This document shows, one piece after another, positions 1 through 9,366 of a stretch of 28,254 nucleotides of DNA. The stretch comes from Schoenoplectus triqueter (Eukaryota > Streptophyta > Magnoliopsida > Poales > Cyperaceae), in the NCBI GenBank assembly GCA_964058805.1, contig CAXKVV010001090.1, forward strand, positions 1 through 28,254, read 5' to 3'. Below the pieces are notes generated by a model, which ran no database searches, had not been told where the DNA came from, and saw nothing but the letters and a program-made list of their open reading frames with translations. The position numbers were made by a program, and so were the translations under genes. The number at the start of each line of letters is the position of its first letter. Position 1 is the first letter of the stretch.

Positions 1-289
1 ATACCAAATTGTTCCAAATTTATAATAAGTTCAATTGTATCAAATTGTAGTTATAATTTATAAAAAATAATAATTAATCATAATTTTAATTTTAGCAATT
101 TTTTTAATAATTGTAGTTAAAAATAGAGTATCTATAACTGCTTGTCATATCACAAAATAAACATAGATCATAAAGGGTTAGAACCGATGTAAGTATTTTT
201 AATCATATAATGTAAAATAAAATATATTTTATATTTTATTTTAGCATATCTTATGTAATAAATTATTTTGTGTTTCCGCATAACATTCT
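1..289. other. AT-rich sequence, nothing recognised
   Basis: Very AT-rich sequence with no reading frame, repeat end or RNA gene that I can support. It leads into the plant-mobile-domain pseudogene. Confidence 0.6.
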
Positions 290-2565
290 CTATTTGAATG
301 CACCTCGCCCAAAAATAGCATACAACACGCAGATAGATCCATATCTACATCGACTCGTTCTCTCTACCATATGATGATAATGGGAGATTGTCAGTTAGAT
401 AAATCACTCCTAACAATGTTTATCGAGAGGTGATGACCAGAGACGTTGATATTTCATCTACTAGTCGGCGAGATGATAGTGACATTGGAGAATGTGTGTT
501 GCCTATAGGGATTGTCTATCAAGGGTATTTTAATTTTTTTATATATTATCTTATATTTTTATTTTTGAAGTTTACTCATCTAATTTTTAAATATGAAAAA
601 TATAGAAAAATCAATAACAGGGATGACTGATGATGAATTAAGAGGGACTCTGGAGATACTCCTTGGGTTGGATGATAATTCATATAGCTATGAGGACATC
701 ACTGATAATTCATGGTCATTTAAGATAAGAAACAGAGAAAAAGAGAATGAGTATGTTCAGTTCTTGACATATAATATCTGACTCTCGTGTTTGTGGAAGT
801 ATTTTCTAGAATTATTTAACTACACCGATGATGAGACCATTCGAATGTATAATTTTTATAATATATTTTTACTCGACCGTGAATTTATTATAAGTTTGAT
901 CTATTTTTTTTATTTTTTTGTGGGTACACACGAGCATTTTTCTTAGATTTTTTGGATCCGTGATGTTCCCTAACAACAGTGTAGACTCGATACCGGCAGA
1001 TGTACTTGAGCTTTCTTGATGATATGCTCAATTTACCAGAGGACGGCTATAACTGGACGTAGGTAGTACTATCGTGTTTGTACTTCAACCTCTCTCGTTC
1101 ATGTCATGAGCCAGCAGAATGCATAGCTGGTCCTTTGCTTCCGCTTCAAATGTGATCGTGGACATGATTTCCGGTCGGGAGACCAAGATAAATCAATATC
1201 ACTCATCTCAATTGAGATAATTTTATTTATTTTTTATATTTTATTGATGATATAGGTGTAGAAGTGAGGATTCTCTATTAAGAGATCATGATTATCGATT
1301 GCGGCCTACGTACGGTATCAAATGGGCAACAAAATATTTATTCAAGTACACCCCGCAATATGGAGCACTCGGACATTTTTTAGATCATTTTGAGAATTTA
1401 CGGAATGAAAGCGTCAACTGAATGTCGTACACTGCTTATCACGATGAATTACCTTGGGTGTACCACGTGTACTATAATTTGTAAATTTATAAAATCAATT
1501 AAAAGTTATTTACCTCAATTAGTACACTAATTTAATTTGTTAATTTTAATGTACCGTAGGTTAAAGTATCGTGTGTGGATGATTCACTTCTAGAGTTATG
1601 TGGTAGTTCAATCTTTATTAGCAGATCTCTCTGCCGTTTCTAATTGATTACCTGCAAGTGTTCACGTATAGCAAGAATAAGCACACATCAGGAGGTGGTG
1701 AATGTGAGAATGTAGATTGGACACAATATTATTGGTGGATAAAGAATGAGTTCGAGCTGTCTATCACGGAGGCGCGACCGTACGACTATGCCCAACATTA
1801 TGCTTATATAGGGTAGTATTATAAGAGAAGAATGACTACAATATGGCAGGGATTGAATACTGAGGAACAATTTAGTCAGCCAGTACAGCACTCCGAGAAG
1901 CATATGGATGAATTAGCATACATATCACACTCACCAGAATGCATGAGCAGTTAGCATTTAAGCAAATTATTTATTCTTAGTTAAGTTCTTCACATAACTT
2001 ATGATATAGAATAAAAAAATATATGTGCAAATGTTTGTTTAGTGAGGAATACAATCACCGTCATTGGTTGGCTTACGACGCCCTGACATACATAATTTGG
2101 CAAACATGAATGAGATAAATTAAACATTTGATGGGTGATTTAGGGTATCCTCTTTTTAATTTCCGAAGGTCAATTTAAAATTTATCTATTTCAACTTGTA
2201 GTTATTTTTTATTTAATTAATTTTAGTTAATTTAATTTATTTAAATATGTATAATTTAATTGCACTGGTCTTCAAACGGATCCTGAGAATATTGATATCT
2301 TTGCCGTTGACCCTCCGACCGATGACTTTGACATATTTTAGGAAGATTTCATGTTGTACTTTCAGCTAGTCAGATGACCCCCGATCCGAGTGTTGGTACC
2401 TCTGGTACCCAATATGAGACTCTTCGCGCATCGTCGTATGATACCCTGGCCAGTCCAGCCGAGTGTTCAAGATGCAAGCACCTACCGACACAAGGCACGA
2501 GCATCCTTGCTGTGAAATCCGACCAAGAGACACATACAACCCGTCTCTCATTAGAAAAATATTTC
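290..2565 (+). pseudogene. Broken plant mobile domain (PMD, MAIN/MAIL-like) gene, transposon-related
   Basis: Translating short pieces in changing frames gives the ordered signature of the plant mobile domain (PF10536), known from MAIN/MAIL proteins and from transposon-borne relatives. Around 412-526 the pieces read TMFIER, two stops, PETLIFHLLVGEMIVTLENV, then GLSIKG; this matches the family's 'ERWRPETHTFHLP.GE.TVTLEDV..LLGL' block. An intron-like gap follows (about 527 to 620, GT...AACAG), then a DDEL...LLGLDD block at 620-780. Pieces at 836-1060 correspond to the YLLYLIG...LRFLEDL region. LLPLQM, stop, SW, stop, FPVGRP lies at about 1132-1185, and YTPQYGALGHFLDHFENLRNES..YTAYHDELPW at 1340-1470. 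A DWTQYYWWIKNEFELSITEARPYDYAQHY segment spans 1707-1803, and weaker C-terminal pieces reach about 2565. Many stops and frameshifts mean it cannot make the protein. The intron positions and the 3' end are uncertain. In plants this domain occurs both in host genes and inside MULE- and gypsy-type elements. No terminal repeats are visible here, so which source applies is undecided. Confidence 0.72.
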
Positions 2566-2640
2566 ATCGGCGTTGATGTGTTTTTTTTTTAATTTCAAGG
2601 ACTTTAGTTTGTATTTTATTTTATTTAAGAAACTGTACTT

Positions 2641-2757
2641 TATTTTCTTTATTTATGGTTTGAAATTCAGTTTTCATATTTATGGTTTTAAATTTAGTTT
2701 TTCTTATTTATGGTTTGAAATTCAAGTTTTCTTATTTGTGGTTTGAAATTAAGTTCT
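2641..2757. repeat. Minisatellite, about 28-bp unit, four copies
   Basis: Four imperfect tandem units of 27-29 bp share the core ATTTATGGTTTGAAATT, at about 2650, 2677, 2706 and 2734. They lie just downstream of the plant-mobile-domain pseudogene and could be part of the same dead element's 3' region. Confidence 0.75.
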
Positions 2758-3055
2758 TACAAACCTTTAAAATAATAAATATAATATTTTTTAAATCATC
2801 AAATAAATAACTAAAATAAAGCCGTTGGAATCGAGTTTCAAACTCTGTCCAGACTACAGGTGTAAAAAACGGATGTAATCTTATCACTTTGCAATTTTTA
2901 AAATGTTGGATTTGTGATAAGTTAGTTCTTAAACTTCTAATTTGGACAAACTATCTTCTAAACTATATAATATTTCAAAATGACCCTCTGAAGTTTAATT
3001 AATATCTTATATTCATTTTAAAAGCATAATTTAAATAAAATATCTTCATGTGCCT

Positions 3056-3058
<3 letters not shown>
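2758..3058. other. AT-rich spacer
   Basis: AT-rich sequence with no gene. A short block at about 2826-2850 (centred on GAGTTTCAAACTC) resembles the inner part of the terminal inverted repeats of the element at 12565-13535. The match is too short to call a second copy. Confidence 0.4.

Positions 3059-3089
<31 letters not shown>
3059..3089. repeat. (AT)n microsatellite
   Basis: About 31 bases of uninterrupted AT dinucleotides directly abut the left end of the foldback element that follows. A second AT tract of similar type occurs inside that element at 3382-3422. Confidence 0.95.
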
Positions 3090-3092
<3 letters not shown>

Positions 3093-3378
3093 AAACTAGT
3101 GTGCTCCTAGGAGTATAGAGCCCCTCTGTGATTCTAGCTCAAAAAAATATCAAATTATCTCCAAATTTTAATTTATCACTTCATTAAATATTTTCATATT
3201 GAAATCTTACGGGGTACAAAAATTTGGGGTGTTTTATATTTTCTAAATCACTCTTTTTAATTTTTGAAAATAATGTATAAATATTAAATATTTTTTTATT
3301 ATTTTTAGAGTTGATTTTTAAAAATTAAAAATAGTGACTTAAAAATTTTGAAACACCCCAATATATCCTCATGTGCCT

Positions 3379-3425
<47 letters not shown>

Positions 3426-3561
3426 AAACTAGTGTACCCCATAAGATTTCAATACGAAGAATTTATTGAGAGTGATAATCAAATTTTAGAGATCATTTAA
3501 TATAATTTTTGAGTTAGGATCATAGAGAGGCTTCGTGCTCCTAGTAGCACGCTAGCTTTAC
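3090..3561. mobile_element. Foldback MITE (472 bp) with an internal duplication
   Basis: The left end begins GTAAAACTAGTGTGCTCC and the right end, read on the other strand, begins GTAAAGCTAGCGTGCTAC. The two ends stay alignable for about 130 bp, to a shared GAAATCTTAYGGGGTAC. Inside is a second inverted pair: TTTGGGGTGTTTTATATTTT at about 3223 and its partner ending in GAAACACCCCAA near 3361. The element has no coding capacity, so it is non-autonomous. Inside it, 3363-3436 repeats the element's own left junction: the flank motif CTTCATGTGCCTACAA, the AT tract and the first terminal bases AGTAAAACTAGTGT. Both sides are AT-rich, so a target duplication cannot be defined. I do not assign a superfamily. 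Confidence 0.75.
3382..3422. repeat. (AT)n microsatellite inside the foldback MITE
   Basis: About 41 bases of AT dinucleotides sit inside the element as part of the duplicated left-junction segment. Their presence shows that flanking DNA was copied into the element. Confidence 0.95.
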
Positions 3562-4235
3562 TCATATATAGTACTTAAATTACTTACATTTTAAAAAATA
3601 TAATTTAATTTTACTGAAAAAATAATGTTAATGTAAAAAGTTCGTAAATGTTGTTTGAAAAAATGGGAACTAAACTATATCCCTATTACATAATATGTCT
3701 CTGATTTCATTTTTATGTTATGTATTTTAGTTTGTCTTCATAAGATATATATAGTCATAAATGATTGAAATTGATAAAAAGATATTGTTTATTAAATATG
3801 AAACAACAACTCAGTATGAAAATTGATGTTGAAAATGCCAAGTATTATAACAATAAACATAAATATCTTTTATCAATTTTAAGTATTTATGTACTATATC
3901 CTCATTATGAAGATAAAATAGGGCTTAAAAAACAAAATAAAATGAAACAACAAACATATGGGGTACTATTATTTAGTTCTGTATATTTAAAAAAACCATT
4001 ATTAACCTTTATTGAATTTATATTGATAAAACATAAATAATTTAAATACCATATTCTTTAAAATTGATGATTAGATAGTAATTTAACTGTCAAAGGGGTC
4101 ATTATGATATGTTACATAGTTAATTATTACTATAGTTGTAATTCAGATTTCGTCCAACAATATAGTTCTTAAGTAATTATAAATAAAAATTTACATTAAA
4201 AAATTAATGTAACTTTTTAAAAACTAAAGGTGTAT
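3562..4235. other. AT-rich intergenic sequence
   Basis: No gene recognised. A 91-codon open stretch at 3765-4040 would need a TTG start, is lysine/leucine/isoleucine-rich as expected of random AT-rich DNA, and shows no domain. Confidence 0.5.
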
Positions 4236-4435
4236 ATAATAATTATAATTATAACTATAATTATAAATAATATAATTAAACACATGATAATCGATAAAAG
4301 ATCATAACAATTAGAATATTTTAATAATTAAATTTTATCTTAAGTATATTATACACATTACTTTAAATGAGGAGAAACAAATTATGTTTGAACTATAAGA
4401 TTTAAGTAGATGAAAAAATTTAAACAAAATCAATG
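4236..4435 (-). repeat. Dispersed AT-rich repeat, copy 1 (inverted relative to copy 2)
   Basis: Read on the minus strand, this stretch runs parallel to 9367-9655. Shared blocks in order are a CATTRATTTTGTTT...TTTTCATCT block, CTCCTCATTTAAA, GTGTRTAATATA, AAAATTTAA, then ATGATCTTTTATMGATTAT and TTTAATTATATTATTTAT. No terminal repeats or coding capacity are visible, so this is an unclassified repeat family with two copies in the window. Confidence 0.7.
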
Positions 4436-4494
4436 GTAATGAAAATCTTAGTGATTTGGTGTGTGTGAGAAGGTAGAAGACTTAATCCTCTTTG

Positions 4495-4882
4495 TAGAAC
4501 TATGTTATAGCGCTTTGCGAAGCACCGTGGATGTGATGCTTTGGATTGAAATATATTATTTCAAACTAGATATGATCGATCTGAACTGTTCAATGTAATA
4601 TCAATTTGAAAATGTAGTAGCAAGTCAAATTTTATATTTTTTGGAATTGATTTACTATTTTTCGGATGGGGAGTAAATTATTGTTTTTGGACAAATCAGA
4701 ATTCTCAAATTAAGTCATTTTCTCTCCATCCGAAAAAATAGCGAATCAATACCAAAAAAATATATAATTTAACTTGCTAATATATTTTATATGAAATTTA
4801 GATTCAACCATTTGAATCAGTCATATTTAATTTGCATTTATATATTTGAGAAAGCAGTGATTCGCGAATCACCTAGTTCTAT
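4495..4882. mobile_element. MITE A, CTTTGCRAAG-end family (388 bp)
   Basis: The element is an imperfect foldback centred near 4690. The left end is TAGAACTATGTTATAGCGC followed by TTTGCGAAGCACC. The right end, read in reverse, is TAGAACTAGGTGATTCGC followed by GAATCACTG. Inward, both arms contain the GATCGATCTGAAC/TTCAAT block, a CAAATTTTATATTTTTTGGAATTGAT block and a Y-rich ACTATTTTTCGGATGG block that pair with each other. The same internal order is found in MITE B and MITE C. It has no coding capacity. The outer 8 bases may include a target duplication, but the palindromic ends make this unsure. Confidence 0.75.
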
Positions 4883-5830
4883 TATTGTATTACTATATCA
4901 TGTAAGCTGCGGCGACAGAATTTTTATTTTGGTCTGTGGTGGTGAGGCTATGTACAAATTGGAGCGCGTAGAAAGAGTTCTGGCTCCAATTTTATGTATA
5001 TAAGTCCGTAACGTTCCCTTTGTTTAATTTTAGAGGTTAACATCACACATTACATGTTCAAACTTGATGTAATTAAGGTTCTAACTCCAACCGGAGAAGT
5101 AACATGTTTCTTTTATAATTGTACTTAATACAGTACAATACTACAGTATGAAATCCTGGGACCAGCTAGAGGTAGATTAATTTTACTTAAATATGCCTAA
5201 TTAAATAGTATATATATTTCAAATCAAACAATAAATATTATTTCGTGGGTGAGCTAAATCTTAAAAGTTGGTTGCACACGTCAGCAGGTTAAGAGTGATG
5301 TCATCTGAAAAGCTAACTATTAATAGTTGGAAATTATGAGACTTAAATTAAGTCTTATATTTTATTATTAATTAATTAAAAATAATAACAGGTTGAACTT
5401 TCGGAGACTAGCTAATCCCTTGCTACTATATATTGTGCAGCAGAGTTCCTAACTAGCGTCCCCTCCTATCATGAAAAATTAATGAAATAACAATTATGAC
5501 AGATAAAACATGTTATGTTCATGTACCGTACATACATAACATGAGAAGTAACATAAAATAAGTAGATAGTAACGTTGAGGTTGCTTCATCTGTATACCAA
5601 GTCAGGTGTTGTATGTAAAGTACTATGATTTCAGCAGAGAGAATTTTCCATGCCGCATATATAGAACTTCATTTTTTTTCTAGAAACACCGAAAATCAAT
5701 TATATACAAATGTCATTATCAGTAGGAGCCCAAGGAAACAAACTACATCCGACAGCAAAATTAGAAACAAATAAAATAAAAAATTGATGACGATAGCCAG
5801 AGAAATTTTTTTTACAGAAATAACCCCGGA
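4883..5830. other. Intergenic region 3' of the zinc-finger gene
   Basis: AT-rich spacer between MITE A and the 3' end of the ZFP6-like gene. I see no reading frame with protein-like composition, no tRNA fold and no further repeat copy. Confidence 0.5.
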
Positions 5831-5840
5831 TTAATTTATT
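5831..5840 (-). terminator. Candidate poly(A) signal of the zinc-finger gene
   Basis: On the minus strand this reads AATAAATTAA, about 115 bases past the TGA stop. It contains a canonical AATAAA in an AT-rich 3' region, so a 3' UTR of roughly 130-150 nt is plausible. Confidence 0.5.
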
Positions 5841-5951
5841 ATACGTTCTACACCCCGATCAACAACCTCCTAGATCACCGTCTCCCCTCCTCCTAAATAA
5901 AAACATAGAATTCAATTAATAACCTAATAGATTTTCAACAGAACAGTTGGA

Positions 5952-6590
5952 TCATGATCCGGCCGGCGCAAGGCTGAGCTGCAAATCCAACCCAAACCCA
6001 TCGTCTGACCTTACCAGCTCAGCTCCAGCACTTTCTCCGAATCTCACAACTGACCCGGACGATGCTGCATGGGCCCGGTGTTGTTGCACCATAGGCACCC
6101 GTCCTGCCGGGAACACACACCCATGTGACATATGTAATGGCTGAACAGTGGGCCCAACCGGACGGGAGAAATACACCCACCCAGTGGGCCCTCCAGAAGG
6201 ATCCATGTGGAGAAGGTGAGGCGGTGGGGAAAAGGCTGACACCATGGGATTGGACATCCCGGTACGAGGGTACAACAAACCACCAGTTGGTGAAATCACA
6301 CCCCGAGCCGAGGCTGCTTGTTGCATCTGCGCTCTTTTAAGCTGCTGTCGTTCTTTCTTGTGCGCGTTCTGATGACCACCAAGTGCTTGTGAGTTAGCAA
6401 ATTCACGACAGCAGTACTGGCACTCATACTTTCGGATGTCTCCATTGGCAGAGCCGCCGACTCCTGTGGTGGTTGTGGAGGATGATGACGAATCAGAACC
6501 TGCCAAGTGGCCTCCTTCGGTGGCTTCATCTTCCGAGACATGGAAACCAAAGAGCTTGATCTTTGATGGAATTGTCATGGCTTCTAGCAT
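5952..6590 (-). CDS. ZFP6: ZFP6-like single C2H2 zinc-finger transcription factor with EAR motif
   Basis: This gene encodes a 212-residue nuclear DNA-binding protein from an intronless frame. Residues 11-16 are IKLFGF, the short N-terminal motif of the ZFP5/ZFP6/GIS group. A Ser/Thr/Gly-rich stretch follows (about 31-48). The finger at 55-77 reads [10 protein letters not shown] then [14 protein letters not shown]57, C60, H73 and H77 bind zinc, and QALGGH (68-73) is the plant-specific DNA-contact helix. It is followed by the basic [12 protein letters not shown]. The double cysteine, that basic tail and [14 protein letters not shown] (115-127) fit the ZFP6 branch best. The C-terminus [10 protein letters not shown] (200-209) is an EAR repression motif. 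In Arabidopsis, ZFP6 and its relatives link gibberellin and cytokinin signals to trichome initiation; that role here is inferred by homology. Two in-frame TAG codons lie just upstream of the first ATG; M5 is an alternative start. It is much more GC-rich than its surroundings and is the only intact gene found. Confidence 0.93.
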   Translation of the reverse strand: MLEAMTIPSKIKLFGFHVSEDEATEGGHLAGSDSSSSSTTTTGVGGSANGDIRKYECQYCCREFANSQALGGHQNAHKKERQQLKRAQMQQAASARGVISPTGGLLYPRTGMSNPMVSAFSPPPHLLHMDPSGGPTGWVYFSRPVGPTVQPLHMSHGCVFPAGRVPMVQQHRAHAASSGSVVRFGESAGAELVRSDDGFGLDLQLSLAPAGS

Positions 6591-6614
6591 ATACTACTAG
6601 CTAATTAACTTGCT

Positions 6615-6635
6615 AGAGAGAGAGAGGGAGAGAGA
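6615..6635 (-). promoter_or_regulatory. CT-rich leader tract (GA repeat on the plus strand)
   Basis: A (GA)n run on the plus strand gives a CT-rich stretch in the likely 5' leader of the zinc-finger transcript, 25-45 bases before the ATG. Such tracts are common in plant 5' UTRs and are binding sites for BPC (GAGA-binding) proteins. Activity is inferred. Confidence 0.5.
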
Positions 6636-6726
6636 ATTAAGGTGCTTGATGATGAGGATAAAGAGAGACAAGTGTGAAGAAGAATGGTGTGTATTAGACT
6701 GTGAGGGGAAGTGGGTGGGGGTGTGT

Positions 6727-6750
6727 GTATATATAAGGAGATATATAGAG
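6727..6750 (-). promoter_or_regulatory. Candidate TATA box of the zinc-finger gene
   Basis: The minus strand carries CTCTATATAT and, just downstream, TTATATATAC, which are two overlapping TATA-type boxes 137-160 bases before the ATG. Initiation about 30 bases downstream would give a leader of about 105-125 nt that includes the CT-rich tract. Confidence 0.5.
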
Positions 6751-6909
6751 AAGGTGGTTTAAAGAACCAAGACTGGAAGAGAACAGAGGTAAAGAGGAGG
6801 TGAGATTTGAGATGATCTTTTTTATCTTTTCGTTTTTATTTTCTTCCTTCCTTTTGTTTTGTTTATACACAGGTGCTCAGTTGGAATAAGATATTATAAT
6901 TGGAAAGAA

Positions 6910-6931
6910 AAGAGAGAGAGAGTGTGTGTGT
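6910..6931. repeat. Compound (GA)n(GT)n microsatellite in the promoter
   Basis: A GA run passes directly into a GT run about 320-340 bases upstream of the zinc-finger ATG. On the gene's strand it is AC/CT-rich. It is a second GA-type tract in the same promoter. Confidence 0.8.
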
Positions 6932-7035
6932 AAGTGAGGGACATGCATAGACAGAATGAAGGCCCCGATTGCGGTTGTCTTGGCTCTTGTTGTGGCGTTT
7001 TATATAGCAAAGGTGGTGTATAAACAAATGAAATA

Positions 7036-7044
7036 CTAGGGTTT
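7036..7044 (-). promoter_or_regulatory. Telobox (AAACCCTAG)
   Basis: The minus strand reads AAACCCTAG about 450 bases upstream of the zinc-finger ATG. This is a perfect plant telobox, a site known to bind TRB-type Myb factors. A single 9-mer can occur by chance. Confidence 0.4.
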
Positions 7045-7720
7045 CTATTGTAGTAGATTATATTTTGTTGTGTGTAGCTAGGGAGGGCTTAATATGTTAT
7101 TATGTAGTGAGTATGATTAGATTTATTGGTGTTAGCAGAGGGAGAAGAGCCATGTGAGAGGGTTAGTGGGTGCTACTTAAGGCTTAAACACACATGCAAC
7201 TAATGGTACCAGCCATGTGGGGACTGTGCTCCCCATTTTGGCATAATAAAATTTTCCTTTTGTTAATTTAATATTGTTTATACTGTTATTTGAGTGCCTA
7301 CATTTTTGGATTCTGTGGGTTTATCTTATTTATAAATATACAATTGAGCAATAACACCATTTTATCCTGTGTTGTGTATTATTGTACCTATAGCAATTAT
7401 TGTGGAATTAATTCTAATTAATCTTGCGTCAGACGCGCTTAATTTGTCCACTAAAAACAGGAAATTCATATCTAGCTAATCTTAATTTTACATTATATAG
7501 ATTGCAATATATGAATTTGGAATTTTGGATCAGCTGCATTATGACAGCAAAGTACTATATTTTTCTCTCTCATGATATTGGGCCCCATAAAATTGGATCC
7601 CACCTTAATTTTAAATCTCACCCATTGAAAAAATATGGCATGATGTTGCCATAGTCATTTTATGGCACCAGATCGGGGTCCTACAATGTATATACAGAGA
7701 GAAAGTCTAAAGTTTAATAA
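7045..7720. other. Intergenic region upstream of the zinc-finger gene
   Basis: Mixed-composition DNA running to MITE B. I see no gene. The open stretch at 7424-7654 has no recognisable domain and ordinary AT-rich composition. Confidence 0.45.
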
Positions 7721-8004
7721 GTTGCACGGATGCGTTTGTACACCATGTCAAAATTATAAATTTTAAGTTAAAATGACCGATTTGATTCGTTCAATTTATT
7801 CTAAAAAAATTGTCATTATTGAACAATCCAAAATTCTTAAATCAAGCAATTTTTTCTTGGCCCAAAAAAAATAGCAAAAAAAATTTAAAAATATAATTTT
7901 TTTTACAAGAGCTTGATATGGAGAATAAATTGAATGGATCGAATCAGTCATTTTTAAATTAAAATTTAAAATTTTGATATGGTGTACGAACGCATCCATG
8001 CAAC
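7721..8004. mobile_element. MITE B, same superfamily as A and C (284 bp)
   Basis: The terminal inverted repeats are clear. The left end is GTTGCACGGATGCG followed by TTTGTACACCATGTC. The right end, reversed, is GTTGCATGGATGCG followed by TTCGTACACCATATC. The arms continue to pair through AATTTTAA and a GACCGATTTGATTCGTTCAA block whose partner is TTGAATGGATCGAATCAGTC. The centre carries the CCCAAAAAAAATAGCAAAA block that also occurs in MITE C. The GAT..GATTCG...TTCAAT core ties it to A and C, although the outermost ends differ. It is non-coding and I found no clean target duplication. Confidence 0.8.
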
Positions 8005-8054
8005 GTATTGTATTTTAGACTTTCTATATATATATAGAGAGAGAGAGTCCGACT

Positions 8055-8439
8055 ATGGTGCTTTGCAAAGTACAGAGACGTTATGTCCTTGGCTTTCTAT
8101 TTTTAATTTCAAGTCAGAAATAATCGATTCGAACCATTCAATCCAATCTTCATATAAAAATCTATTAGTAAACCAAATTTTATATTTTTTAGAATTTTTT
8201 GCTATTTTTTCTGATGAGAAGAAAATGACTTGATCTGAGAATTCTGGTTCATCCAAAAATGACGGTTTTCTCCTTTCCAAAAAAAATAGCAAATAAATTC
8301 CAAAAAATATAAAATTTGGTTTACTATTAGATTTTGATATGGATATTAGATTGAGCGGTTTGGATCGATCATTTCTGACTTAAAATTAAAAATAGAGCGC
8401 AAAATACACAATACTTTTGTACTTTGCAAAGCACTATGG
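8055..8439. mobile_element. MITE C, CTTTGCAAAG-end family (385 bp)
   Basis: The left end is CTATGGTGCTTTGCAAAGTAC. The right end, reversed, is CCATAGTGCTTTGCAAAGTAC, a 21-bp terminal repeat with two mismatches. The arms pair along most of the element: the AAATAATCGATTCGAACCAT block with its partner GGTTTGGATCGATCATTTC, and the ACCAAATTTTATATTTTTTA block with its partner TATAAAATTTGGTTTACT. The centre is near 8245. Same length class and internal order as MITE A. It starts only 50 bases after MITE B. Open frames across it on both strands are by-products of the arms. Confidence 0.82.
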
Positions 8440-8443
8440 CCTA

Positions 8444-8447
<4 letters not shown>

Positions 8448-8492
<45 letters not shown>
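8448..8492. repeat. (AT)n microsatellite
   Basis: About 45 bases of TA/AT dinucleotides immediately beyond the right end of MITE C. Confidence 0.95.
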
Positions 8493-8494
<2 letters not shown>

Positions 8495-8673
8495 CAGATC
8501 TCGATCGCTCACTTTAGTACTTGAACAGTGCGTATGAGATAATCATAATCTTATATTCAATTTTCAAGCTCCTAGTTAGAATTACCTTCTATATTGGATT
8601 TTATAAGGGGGCATATTTTGATTTTTCGTATGACTACCCGCAGTGTCATAAATTGATAATTGAAGAGTACACA

Positions 8674-9108
8674 TAGGGTGTCAATTATTTTATTATTTTT
8701 TTTATCTGACCCGATTAAATTCGGATCAAAAAATCTTGACTCATACCCGACCCGACCCGACACTTATAAAATAAATAAATATTTATTAATTCTTTTTATA
8801 TAATTCTCAGTAATAAAATATGAATTAATTTATAATTAATCTTAATTAGGATATAATTAGTCTAAATTTAAGTTTTAATTTACTAAATCATAAAAGTACT
8901 TCAAAAAAATATAATTAATCGGGTCGGGTCGGGTCGGGTTGACCTGAACCCGACCCGACCCAATTCGGATAAAAAATATTAAATTCATACCTGACCCATT
9001 TTTTTGCATCATGTCAGGTCGGGTTGGGTTCAGGTCTGATCGGATTAATCCGTCGGGTCAGGTCGGGTCGAGTTAACCCGTTGGGTCGGGTCAATAATTG
9101 ACACCCTA
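8674..9108. mobile_element. hAT-like MITE rich in GGGTC repeats (435 bp)
   Basis: The ends are TAGGGTGTCAATTATT and, reversed, TAGGGTGTCAATTATT: a perfect 16-bp terminal inverted repeat of the TAGGG type seen in plant hAT-like non-autonomous elements. Just inside lie clusters of the pentamer GGGTC/GACCC (8703-8762, 8919-8963, 9015-9090), with a very AT-rich middle. No coding capacity. Flanking 8-mers do not match cleanly, so the target duplication has decayed or the border is off by a few bases. Confidence 0.82.
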
Positions 9109-9366
9109 ACACGTATATATGTTTAGATGTGAATCCTAGCAATTAAAGAATTTGATAAAACATGAATTAGTGATCATTTTGTACACCAATTGTTGAATCT
9201 TACTCATTGAATATACGAATTGAAAGTTAAGAAACTTGAAAACATTTGCAAAACAGAGATATATATAGGCTTGTTCTCACCTAACAAGATTGAACATTAA
9301 TTCATAAATAATAAAGCAGGTTAAGTTTTTAATATTTTTAAGCATGTTATATCATTACTTTTCTTT
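9109..9366. other. AT-rich spacer
   Basis: AT-rich sequence between the hAT-like MITE and the second copy of the dispersed repeat. Nothing recognised. Confidence 0.5.

Noticed and set aside
3765..4040. 91-codon open frame
   Set aside because: It needs a TTG start, has the Lys/Ile/Leu/Asn bias of random AT-rich DNA and shows no domain.
8053..8292. Minus-strand and overlapping plus-strand frames across MITE B and MITE C
   Set aside because: They are generated by the foldback arms of non-coding elements.
8703..9090. GGGTC-rich blocks as telomere-like or satellite repeats
   Set aside because: The pentamer is not the plant telomere unit, and the blocks sit symmetrically inside perfect 16-bp terminal repeats, so they belong to a hAT-like MITE.
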